A stretch of 8,055 nucleotides of DNA from assembly GCA_946479405.1 (NCBI GenBank), contig CAMLGD010000153.1:1-8055 (forward strand), written 5' to 3'. This document shows, piece by piece, positions 1-5,632 of this stretch; position 1 is the first letter of the stretch, and every line of letters starts with the position of its first letter. A model generated the notes under the pieces. That model worked only from the letters and a program-made list of their open reading frames with translations. It searched no databases and had not been told where the DNA came from. Position numbers and translations under genes: made by a program. The DNA is from an uncultured Vogesella sp. GTDB lineage: Bacteria > Pseudomonadota > Gammaproteobacteria > Burkholderiales > Chromobacteriaceae.

Positions 1-2
1 CC

Positions 3-341
3 CTGGTCTGCGTGCTGACCGGGCTGGCGCTGGGTGCGGATCTGGCCTTTGGCAGCGCGCTGGTGGCGGATGAGCTGGGCGCGCAAGTGGACAGCCATGG
101 TGGTGCGGCCTTCGGCGTGGTGTCGATGCTGGGCAAGCTGGCACTGGCGCTGGCGGCGGGCATCGCGCTGCCACTGGCGCAATGGAGTGGCTACCAGCCC
201 GGCGAGGCAGCCGGTGGCCTGCTGTATCTGTACGCCGGCCTGCCGGCAATCTGCAAACTGTCGGCCTGGTGGCTGCTGCGCCGCCTGCCGCAAACTGGAG
301 CTGCATCATGTGGCAAATCATTCGCGCCGCCCTTGGGCTGA
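3..341 (+). CDS. MFS-type permease, C-terminal fragment (5' end outside window)
   Basis: This is the last ~112 residues of a membrane transporter; reading frame 3 is open from the window edge to TGA at 339-341. It is hydrophobic with two or three probable transmembrane segments: a Leu/Ala/Gly-rich helix around GALADLAFGS-type sequence, one around VSMLGKLALALAAGIALPLA, and a last one around the LLYLYAGLPAICKLSAWWLL stretch. A basic LLRRLP segment follows, as at the cytoplasmic end of the last helix. The pattern of an acidic loop, then G-x-x-S-M-x-x-K-L, is typical of GPH-family (MelB-like) members of the major facilitator superfamily. Its substrate cannot be read from this fragment. It overlaps the next gene by 34 bp, so it belongs to the same operon. 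In the bacterial clusters I recall with DUF3833, SDR and NTF2 proteins, such an MFS gene is a regular member. MFS is confident; GPH subfamily is a moderate inference. Confidence 0.75.
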   Translation: MVCVLTGLALGADLAFGSALVADELGAQVDSHGGAAFGVVSMLGKLALALAAGIALPLAQWSGYQPGEAAGGLLYLYAGLPAICKLSAWWLLRRLPQTGAASCGKSFAPPLG

Positions 342-847
342 TGTTGTGTCTGCTGGCGGGTTGTTCCACGGCTGGCATCGAGGATTATCGTGGCACGCGG
401 CCAACGTTTGACCTGCGGCAGTTCTTCGATGGCCCGCTGACTGCGCAAGGCATGTTTCAGGATCGCAGCGGCAAGGTAGTGCGCCGCTTCAGCGTCAGCA
501 TGCAGGGCCGCTGGCAGGGCGACACCGGCGTGCTGGATGAGCAGTTCCGTTACGACGATGGCGAAACCCAGCGCCGGGTGTGGACCCTGAAAAAACTGCC
601 GGATGGCCGCTACAGCGGCACGGCAGCGGACGTAGTGGGCGAGGCCAGCGGCCGCACCGAAGGCTATGCGTTGTTCTGGGACTACACCCTGCGCCTGCCA
701 GTGGATGGCAAGGAGTACGAGGTCCGCTTCGACGACTGGATGTACCAGCTGGACGAACGCAGCGTGCTGAACCGCTCGGCGATGAGCAAGTTCGGCGTAC
801 GCCTGGGCGAAGTGACGCTGTATATCCGCAAGGAGGGCACGCCGTGA
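308..847 (+). CDS. DUF3833 family lipoprotein
   Basis: A 179-aa predicted lipoprotein. Residues 1-19 form a signal peptide with a lipobox LLAGC; the lipidated cysteine is C19 and the +2 residue is Ser, which favours outer-membrane sorting in Gram-negatives. The mature part is beta-rich, with alternating polar/hydrophobic strands, a TAQGMFQDRSGKVVRRF strand pair near residues 45-61, and an aromatic FWDYTLRLPVDGKEYEVRFDDWMYQLDE block at 123-150. This matches DUF3833, a family of unknown biochemical function found in photolyase/SDR/cyclopropane-fatty-acid-synthase-type clusters. The ATG at 308 has a Shine-Dalgarno TGGAG at 296-300, 7 nt upstream; earlier in-frame starts would lose the signal peptide. 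It overlaps the upstream permease by 34 bp and the next gene by 4 bp. A lipid-binding or envelope role is an inference from fold and context. Confidence 0.85.
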   Translation: MWQIIRAALGLMLCLLAGCSTAGIEDYRGTRPTFDLRQFFDGPLTAQGMFQDRSGKVVRRFSVSMQGRWQGDTGVLDEQFRYDDGETQRRVWTLKKLPDGRYSGTAADVVGEASGRTEGYALFWDYTLRLPVDGKEYEVRFDDWMYQLDERSVLNRSAMSKFGVRLGEVTLYIRKEGTP

Positions 848-1617
848 GCCTCAACCCTCGCTTGCACGACTGGCAGGGCAAGCATGTGTGGCTGATCGGT
901 GCCGGCCATGGCATTGGCGCGGCACTGGCCGCCCAGTTGCGTGCCGCGGGCGCAATACTGGCCCTGTCCGGGCGCAGTGAGGCGGCCCTGCGCGAGGTGG
1001 CCGCCGACGATACGCAATGCCTGGTGCTGCCGCTGGATGTCACCCGCGCGCAGGACTGGCAGCAGGCATGCGGCCAACTGTTGCAACGTTGGCCGCGCAT
1101 CGACCTGGTGGTGATGCTGGCCGGCGACTACAGCGCGGTGCGGGCCTGGCAGCTGACGCCGGAGCTGGCGCGCCACATGGTGGATGTCAATCTGCTGGGG
1201 GTGATGTACGGCACCGCCGCCGTGGTGCCGGCCCTGTTGCGGCAGCAGCACGGCAGCATCGTGCTGGTGGCCAGTGTCGCCGGCTGGGCCGGCATGCCCA
1301 ACGGACTGGTGTATGGCGCCACCAAGGCGGCGGTGAATCACTTTGCGCAGACCCTGTATCTGGATTTGCGGCCGCGCGGCATCGGTGTGCATGTGGTCAA
1401 CCCGGGTTTTGTCGCCACACGGCTCACCGCGCAGAACGACTTTGCGATGCCGGCGCTGATCAGTGCCGAGCAGGCCGCCCATGCGTTACTGGCCGGGCTG
1501 GCGCGTGGCGATTTCGATATCCACTTTCCACGCCGCTTCAGCTTGCCGCTGAAGCTGGCGGCCCACTTGCCTTACCGGCTGTACTTTTGGCTGGCACACA
1601 AGGTCACCGGGCTATGA
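844..1617 (+). CDS. short-chain dehydrogenase/reductase (SDR), classical type
   Basis: A 257-aa Rossmann-fold oxidoreductase of the usual classical-SDR length. The dinucleotide-binding glycine motif GAGHGIG is at residues 19-25. Catalytic residues are S144 (in VAS) and the Y157-x-x-x-K161 pair (YGATK); N116 in VDVN is the structural Asn, and NPG at 186-188 the usual post-catalytic turn. Arg44 in SGR, after beta-2, suggests NADP(H) preference. Two deviations are visible: Ile replaces the usual Thr before the glycine motif, and the NNAG motif reads MLAG at 91-94. The C-terminus (about 230-257) is basic and amphipathic/hydrophobic (PLKLAAHLPYRLYFWLAHKV), suggesting membrane or lipid contact. The start is GTG at 844, backed by a strong AAGGAGGG at 830-837; the GTG overlaps the upstream TGA. 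Substrate unknown; operon context suggests an acyl or lipid-derived compound, which is an inference. Confidence 0.93.
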   Translation: MSLNPRLHDWQGKHVWLIGAGHGIGAALAAQLRAAGAILALSGRSEAALREVAADDTQCLVLPLDVTRAQDWQQACGQLLQRWPRIDLVVMLAGDYSAVRAWQLTPELARHMVDVNLLGVMYGTAAVVPALLRQQHGSIVLVASVAGWAGMPNGLVYGATKAAVNHFAQTLYLDLRPRGIGVHVVNPGFVATRLTAQNDFAMPALISAEQAAHALLAGLARGDFDIHFPRRFSLPLKLAAHLPYRLYFWLAHKVTGL

Positions 1618-2027
1618 GCGACGCGCTTGCCCGCCATCTGGACTGGTTTGCCGGCCTGTCGCCCGCCACGCTGGTGCAGATCGACCACGTATATGCTGCC
1701 GATGCCCGCTTTCGGGACCCGTTTCACACGTTGCAGGGCCGCGAGGCAATACAGACGGTGTATGCGCGCATGTTCCGCACCCTGACCCAGCCGCGTTTCG
1801 TGATTGGCGAGGTGGTGCAGCAGGGCAGTACGGCATTCGTGAACTGGGATTTCTGTTTTGCGCTGCACGGCCGCCAGCTGCAGATTCATGGTGGCACCCT
1901 GTTGCGGCTGGATGCGGCCGGATTGATTTGCGAGCACCGTGACTACTGGGACGCCGCAGAGGGCGTATATGAACAACTGCCAGTGCTGGGCTGGCTGCTG
2001 CGCCGCCTGAAGCGGCGCATGGCATAA
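1614..2027 (+). CDS. SnoaL/NTF2-like family protein
   Basis: A 137-aa protein with the cone-shaped alpha+beta (NTF2/SnoaL-like) fold pattern. Helices come first (LDWFAGLSPATLVQIDHVYAADA), then the FRDPFHTLQGREAIQTVYARMF segment at about 33-54 that is typical of this superfamily (acidic D35-P36 followed by G-x-x-A-I). Curved beta strands follow: VIGEVVQQGSTAFVNWDFCF, IHGGTLLRLDAAGLICEHRDYWD. The H108-R109-D110-Y111-W112 end is the common close of NTF2-like polyketide-cyclase-related proteins. The tail (LGWLLRRLKRRMA) is strongly basic and amphipathic. No signal peptide. The ATG at 1614 overlaps the SDR stop (ATGA), with AAGG at 1600-1603. The family includes isomerases, dehydratases and binding proteins, so the reaction cannot be named. 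Close coupling to the SDR suggests both act on one metabolite. Confidence 0.85.
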   Translation: MSDALARHLDWFAGLSPATLVQIDHVYAADARFRDPFHTLQGREAIQTVYARMFRTLTQPRFVIGEVVQQGSTAFVNWDFCFALHGRQLQIHGGTLLRLDAAGLICEHRDYWDAAEGVYEQLPVLGWLLRRLKRRMA

Positions 2028-2968
2028 TGCCCGCCTTTGGCCATTCTCAAGCTGATCCTGCCATGTCTGCCGTTACTACGCCCACGCCTTCCGGACTACC
2101 CATCGCTGCGGTCGAGCGCGAAACCGGTATTCCCAAGGATTTGCTGCGCATGTGGGAGCGACGCTACGGTTTTCCGCAGCCGGCGCGAGACGCCGCGGGC
2201 GACCGCCTGTATTCGCCGGCCGAGGTTGCCAAGCTCCGTCTGATCAGCCGGCTGCTCGATCTGGGGTTTCGTCCCGGCAAGTTGGTGCGGCTGGAGGTCG
2301 ACGCCTTGCAGGCGCTGACCACGCAGCATGCCCCGATGCAGGAGATACCGGCCAGCTGCAATCGGCTGGTCGAGGTGTTGCAAAGTCATGCGGCGGCGGC
2401 AGCGCGCGAGTATCTGCGTCACCAGTTGCTGGAGCAGGGCCTGCGCCGCTTTGTGCTGGAGTTCCTGCCCGCCGCCAACCGGCTGGTGGGGGACGCCTGG
2501 CTGCGCGGCGAGCTGCAGGTGCACGAAGAACACCTGTATTCGGAAGAAATCACCCGGGTGATCCGCGAGTCGCTGGCCACGGTGCCAGCGGGCCGACAAA
2601 GCCCGCGCGTGATGCTGACCACCTGCCCGGGCGAGCAGCACGTGCTGGGCCTGTTGATGGTGGAGGCGCTGCTGCGGCTGCATGGCTGCGACACCATTTC
2701 CTTTGGCGCGCAAATGCCGCTGAGCGATATCGTCCATGCCGCCGGCAAGCATGCGGTGGATGTGGTGGTGCTGTCGTTCTCGCCGTCCTATCAAGGCAGT
2801 GTCGCTGCCGATCTCGCGCAATTGATGCCACAACTACCGGCACAGGCGCAGCTGTGGGTGGGTGGTGGCGGTTGCCGCCAGCTGGGCAACTTGCCAGCGC
2901 GGGTCTGCCATGTGCGCGAGCTGGCCGAGCTGGACGGCCTGGTGGAACGCTGGCTGCAACTGGCCTGA
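2027..2968 (+). CDS. MerR-family regulator with B12-binding domain (CarH/LitR-type light sensor)
   Basis: A 313-aa regulator, close to CarH/LitR length. Residues 24-95 are a MerR winged helix: LPIAAVERETGIPKDLLRMWERRYGFPQP with the recognition-helix W43-E-R-R-Y-G-F, then RLYSPAEVAKLRLI. Residues ~110-185 are a helical bundle with W158, nine residues, then E168-H169, the capping motif over the upper face of adenosylcobalamin in CarH. Residues ~193-313 are a cobalamin-binding Rossmann-like domain with E203-x-H205-x-x-G208 (lower His ligand), S250-F-S, and GGGG at 279-282. In this family dark AdoCbl-bound tetramers repress and light breaks the Co-C bond to release DNA. All key residues are present, so photosensing is a strong inference. 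The ATG at 2027 overlaps the previous stop (TAATG); ATG 2063 (residue 13) lies nearer the conserved domain and is possible. Neither start has a good Shine-Dalgarno. Confidence 0.93.
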   Translation: MPAFGHSQADPAMSAVTTPTPSGLPIAAVERETGIPKDLLRMWERRYGFPQPARDAAGDRLYSPAEVAKLRLISRLLDLGFRPGKLVRLEVDALQALTTQHAPMQEIPASCNRLVEVLQSHAAAAAREYLRHQLLEQGLRRFVLEFLPAANRLVGDAWLRGELQVHEEHLYSEEITRVIRESLATVPAGRQSPRVMLTTCPGEQHVLGLLMVEALLRLHGCDTISFGAQMPLSDIVHAAGKHAVDVVVLSFSPSYQGSVAADLAQLMPQLPAQAQLWVGGGGCRQLGNLPARVCHVRELAELDGLVERWLQLA

Positions 2969-3022
2969 TCAGTGACCTCCAGCGGCGGCGTGGTCACGTT
3001 GGCCGCACCGCGGTGGCGTGCT
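2969..3022. terminator. convergent-operon gap with weak dyad symmetries (possible bidirectional terminator)
   Basis: Only 54 bp separate the ends of the two convergent operons. GTGACC (2972-2977) pairs with GGTCAC (2992-2997) around a 14-nt loop. A 10-bp perfect palindrome CACCGCGGTG sits at 3006-3015. No T-run follows on either strand, so this is not a textbook intrinsic terminator; Rho-dependent or collision-type termination is equally possible. Confidence 0.25.
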
Positions 3023-3247
3023 TCAGTGCCAGCCCTGGCGCCAGTGGTTGGTGCCGGTGAGCAGTTGCCAGGCAATCACCTGACTGCGCCGGCTGTATAT
3101 TGCCTCCAGTTCCACTTCGATAATCGGTTGCGCCGGGTCGTCCGGTAACATTAGCCGGGTCACGATGAAATGCTTCTCCTTGTTGCTCGGACTAACCGCG
3201 GTCCACTTGCTCAGTAGCAGCTTGCATGGGTTCAGGCGTAAAGACAT
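3023..3247 (-). CDS. TIGR02450/DUF2389 family Trp-rich small protein
   Basis: A 74-aa small protein. It has the hallmark N-terminal NPCKLLLSKWTAVSPSNKEKHFIVT stretch (residues 6-30), then an acidic EVELEAIYSRRSQVIAW strand segment (about 43-59) and a Trp-containing end NHWRQGWH. Trp residues are W15, W59, W68 and W73. This is the pattern of the TIGR02450 Trp-rich family, whose function is unknown; I recall it near photolyase genes in aquatic proteobacteria. The ATG at 3247 has AGGGAGAA (complement of 3253-3260) 5 nt upstream, overlapping the stop of the lipocalin gene, so it is the last gene of the operon. The ends of the protein are clear and there is no sign of truncation. Confidence 0.88.
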   Translation of the reverse strand: MSLRLNPCKLLLSKWTAVSPSNKEKHFIVTRLMLPDDPAQPIIEVELEAIYSRRSQVIAWQLLTGTNHWRQGWH

Positions 3248-3259
3248 GAGTGTTCTCCC

Positions 3260-3802
3260 TCACTGCTGGCCGCGACTGTGGCTGACCCAGATAAGCCGGT
3301 CGGTGTCGAAGCCCAGGCTGCGCGCCTGCTGTAGCAGCGTGCTGCGCACCGCGACCGACAGCTGCCGTTCGCGCGCCAGGATCCACAGATAGTTGCGGTC
3401 ATTGCCGGCCACCAGCGCCCAGCGATAGTCCGGGTCCAGCGCCACCACGTGGTAGCCACCGTAGAACGGGCCGAAGAATGACACTTTCAGCGACGCGGTT
3501 TGCGGATCGAAGTTGAACCGCGCCCGACCCAGCGCCTGTTTCCAGCGTGCCGTCGCGGCATCGTAGCCGCGGTTCAGCACCCGGATGCTGCCATCGCTGT
3601 CCTGGCTGTAGCTGGCGCTGACATCGCTTAGCCCACGCTCAAAGCTGTGATCCAGGCGGGCGATCTCGTACCAGTTGCCGCTGTAGCGTGCCAGCTCGAA
3701 GCCACGCACCGGACGGATGCCATCCGGCGGCAGGGTGGAGCAGCCGCCGGCAAACAGGCTGGCGGCCAGCAGCAGGGCGGTGACTGAGCGGAAAATGTGC
3801 AT
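3260..3802 (-). CDS. blc: Blc-type bacterial lipocalin, outer-membrane lipoprotein
   Basis: A 180-aa lipoprotein of the bacterial lipocalin (Blc/apolipoprotein D-like) family, which binds fatty acids and lysophospholipids at the outer membrane under envelope stress. Residues 1-20 are a signal peptide ending AGGC, with C21 the lipidated residue and Ser at +2. The lipocalin block 1 motif G42-N-W44 is followed by YEIARLDHSFERGL. SFFGPFYGGY (108-117), ALDPDYRWALV and YLWILAR (138-144) closely resemble E. coli Blc as I remember it. The start at 3802 (ATG) is chosen over an in-frame TTG at 3814 because TGAGGA (complement of 3808-3813) lies 5 nt upstream of the ATG and would be coding if the TTG were used. 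It sits 23 bp after the photolyase stop and 12 bp before the next gene. Confidence 0.96.
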   Translation of the reverse strand: MHIFRSVTALLLAASLFAGGCSTLPPDGIRPVRGFELARYSGNWYEIARLDHSFERGLSDVSASYSQDSDGSIRVLNRGYDAATARWKQALGRARFNFDPQTASLKVSFFGPFYGGYHVVALDPDYRWALVAGNDRNYLWILARERQLSVAVRSTLLQQARSLGFDTDRLIWVSHSRGQQ

Positions 3803-3807
3803 GCTGA

Positions 3808-3813
3808 TCCTCA
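3808..3813 (-). promoter_or_regulatory. ribosome binding site deciding the lipocalin start
   Basis: TGAGGA on the minus strand, 5 nt before ATG at 3802. It overlaps the alternative TTG codon at 3814-3812, so the site fixes the 180-aa start. Confidence 0.7.
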
Positions 3814-3825
3814 ATTGTTATCGTC

Positions 3826-5355
3826 TTACAAGCTGCCCAGCCGCTGGCGCAGCTGCGTCGCTGTATTGGCTATGGCCTGTTTTTCCGTATCGGCCATCTG
3901 ATCCAGCTGTCGGTACACCAGAGCCAGCCGTGGGTTGGCCGCAAGACGGTGCTGCTGGCGCTGGAAGAAGTCCCAGTACAGCGCGTTGAACGGGCAGGCC
4001 AGCTCGCCATGCCGCTGCTCACGACGGTAACGGCAGCCGCCACAGTAGTCGCCCATGCGATGCAGGTAGGCACTGCCGGAAACATAAGGTTTGCTGGCCA
4101 GCAGGCCGCCGTCGGCATACTGGCTCATGCCCAGGGTGTTGGGCAGCTCCACCCATTCGAAGGCATCGATATACACCCCCAGATACCACTGGTGCAGGGC
4201 TTGCGGCGACAGCCCGGCCAGCAGCGCGAAATTGCCGATCACCATCAGCCGCTGGATATGGTGCGCGTAGGCATCGCGCAGCGATTGGCCAATGGCCAAC
4301 GCCAGACAGCGCATGCCAGTCTGGCCATGCCAGAACCAGGCGGGCAGCGGCAGCTGGTGGTCGAAGTTATTGCTGTGTGCGTAGTCCGGCATGCGTGCCC
4401 AGTACACGCCGCGGACGTATTCGCGCCAACCCAGTATCTGGCGGATGAAACCCTCTACCGCCGGTAGTGGTGCCTGCCCGTTCTGCCAGGCTTGCTCCGC
4501 AGCGCTGACTGCCTCGCGCGGCGACAGCATCTTGGTGTTGAGCGCGAAGGACAGCAGCGAGTGGAACAAGTGCGGCTGGGTGCTGTGCATGGCGTCCTGG
4601 TAGTCGCCGAAGTGTGGCAGGCCATGGGCGCTGAACGTGGCAAGCTGCTGCAGTGCTTCATCTCGGTTTAGCGGCCAACGTAGTGCATCGGCGGACGGTT
4701 CACCGAAGGCGTCGATGCCGGCGTTCTGTAATGTGTGCCATAAGGCACTGTGGTCATGGCATGGCCGGCTATCGGTGGGTGAGGGTGGTGTACCGCGCCA
4801 GGCCTTACGGTTGTCATGATCGTAATTCCACTTGCCGCCAGCGGGGCGGCCGTCGCCCGTCAGTAGTACACGGTGGCGCTTGCGCATCTGCCGGTAGAAG
4901 GTTTCCATGCGCCACTGCGACTGGGCGGCGAACATCTGGCCGGCTTCGAGTCGACTGGTGTAGAAGTGCTCGCTGTCTACCGCGGAGCAGGGGATAGCCT
5001 GGCGTGACGCCCACCGCTGCAATTGCTGATCCAGCCGCCATTCGTCCGGCTGTTGCCAGTAAAACGCTGTGGCCTGGTAGTGCTGCAGCAACGCATCCAG
5101 ATTATCTTCCAGCGAGCCACGATTGCTGGGGTGGTCGATGGTGACATAGCGTACCCGGTGCCCGGCTGCTTTCAACTGCTGGGCAAAGTTGCGCATGGCG
5201 GCCAGTACTGCCAGCAGCTTCTGTGCGTGATGCAGTACGTAGCCGGTTTCCTGCCGTAGCTCCAGCAGCAGGTACACCACATCGTTGCGCTGCCGGTTAA
5301 ACCAGCTGTGCCGTGGGTTGAGTTGATCGCCCAGTATCAGCCGCAGTTCGCTCAT
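3826..5355 (-). CDS. phrB: iron-sulfur bacterial photolyase (FeS-BCP / PhrB-CryB class)
   Basis: A 509-aa cryptochrome/photolyase-family flavoprotein of the FeS-BCP branch, whose studied members repair (6-4) UV photoproducts using FAD, a lumazine-type antenna and a [4Fe-4S] cluster. The N-terminal antenna domain starts SELRLILGDQLNPRHSWF (2-19). The C-terminal FAD domain includes GWREYVRGVYW (309-319) and the helix with H365-H366. Four cysteines match the cluster pattern, C350 in GMRC and C438-x-x-C441...C454 (YCGGC, LACPF), and their numbering matches what I recall for Agrobacterium PhrB. W342, W390-Y391, Y424 and Y430 also fall where PhrB has electron-transfer or active-site aromatics. Length is full. 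The ATG lies 3 bp after the DUF2256 stop with no strong Shine-Dalgarno, implying translational coupling. Repair specificity, (6-4) versus other, is inferred from class. Confidence 0.96.
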   Translation of the reverse strand: MSELRLILGDQLNPRHSWFNRQRNDVVYLLLELRQETGYVLHHAQKLLAVLAAMRNFAQQLKAAGHRVRYVTIDHPSNRGSLEDNLDALLQHYQATAFYWQQPDEWRLDQQLQRWASRQAIPCSAVDSEHFYTSRLEAGQMFAAQSQWRMETFYRQMRKRHRVLLTGDGRPAGGKWNYDHDNRKAWRGTPPSPTDSRPCHDHSALWHTLQNAGIDAFGEPSADALRWPLNRDEALQQLATFSAHGLPHFGDYQDAMHSTQPHLFHSLLSFALNTKMLSPREAVSAAEQAWQNGQAPLPAVEGFIRQILGWREYVRGVYWARMPDYAHSNNFDHQLPLPAWFWHGQTGMRCLALAIGQSLRDAYAHHIQRLMVIGNFALLAGLSPQALHQWYLGVYIDAFEWVELPNTLGMSQYADGGLLASKPYVSGSAYLHRMGDYCGGCRYRREQRHGELACPFNALYWDFFQRQQHRLAANPRLALVYRQLDQMADTEKQAIANTATQLRQRLGSL

Positions 5356-5358
5356 GGC

Positions 5359-5505
5359 TCAGTGCTGCCGTCGGCAGCGCTCCGAACAGTATTTCACCTG
5401 CTCCCAGCACTGCGCCCACTTGCGGCGCCAGCTCATGGGCCGGCCACAGCCGCTGCAGGCTTTGCTGGGCAGCTGTTGCTTGTTGCCCTTGAATCCCGTG
5501 TTCAT
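5359..5505 (-). CDS. DUF2256 small Cys-rich protein
   Basis: A 48-aa protein made almost entirely of one conserved motif: C17-x-x-C20-G-R-P, W26-R-R-K-W, C33-W, V-K-Y-C40-x-x-x-C44-R-R. The cysteine spacing looks like a small metal-binding (zinc-ribbon or treble-clef-like) knuckle, and the rest is basic. This is the DUF2256 family, of unknown function, which I recall as a frequent partner of photolyase/cryptochrome genes; here it is the first gene of the photolyase operon. The ATG at 5505 is chosen because the family begins a few residues before KGNK-x-x-LPSK and because GGAG lies ~10 nt upstream (complement of 5516-5519). An upstream in-frame ATG at 5595 would add 30 residues unlike the family. 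Confidence 0.9.
   Translation of the reverse strand: MNTGFKGNKQQLPSKACSGCGRPMSWRRKWAQCWEQVKYCSERCRRQH
5364..5378 (-). other. GC-rich hairpin at the end of DUF2256, just ahead of the photolyase start
   Basis: GCTGCC and GGCAGC form a perfect 6-bp stem with a 3-nt loop, 9 nt upstream of the photolyase ATG in the transcript. It lies inside codons for the CRRQH end of DUF2256. It could tune translational coupling of the two genes, or be a by-product of codon usage. Confidence 0.35.
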
Positions 5506-5632
5506 GCGCGACTCGCTCCGGATGGTTGTGACGTGGTGCGGCCAACGTTGGGCAGGGCGCGTGCACAAGTTGCGGGCGTCACTGGTGGGAGGCATGGCGA
5601 TGCCAAAAATGGCGGCAGCATGACGTACTGGC
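5506..5632 (-). other. intergenic region upstream of the photolyase operon
   Basis: This 127-bp gap lies between the chemoreceptor stop (5633) and DUF2256. It should hold the photolyase operon promoter if that operon is independent. I see no good sigma-70 -35/-10 pair, no obvious MerR-type dyad and no T-tailed terminator for the chemoreceptor gene. The only dyad is a weak one, GGCAT/ATGCC at 5591-5604. Read-through from the chemoreceptor gene is therefore not excluded. Confidence 0.4.

Noticed and set aside
682..1482. 266-codon open frame on the minus strand
   Set aside because: Antisense to the well-supported SDR gene; His/Gln-rich low-complexity product typical of shadow frames in GC-rich DNA.
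2052..2078. TGATCC followed 18 bp later by TAC, resembling an ECF (RpoE/ChrR-type) promoter
   Set aside because: It would start transcription inside the MerR coding region after both candidate starts; short motif likely by chance.
2152..3060. 302-codon open frame on the plus strand in another frame
   Set aside because: Shadow of the MerR/B12 gene; Gly/Ala/Arg-rich product without domain features, whereas the main frame has clear motifs.
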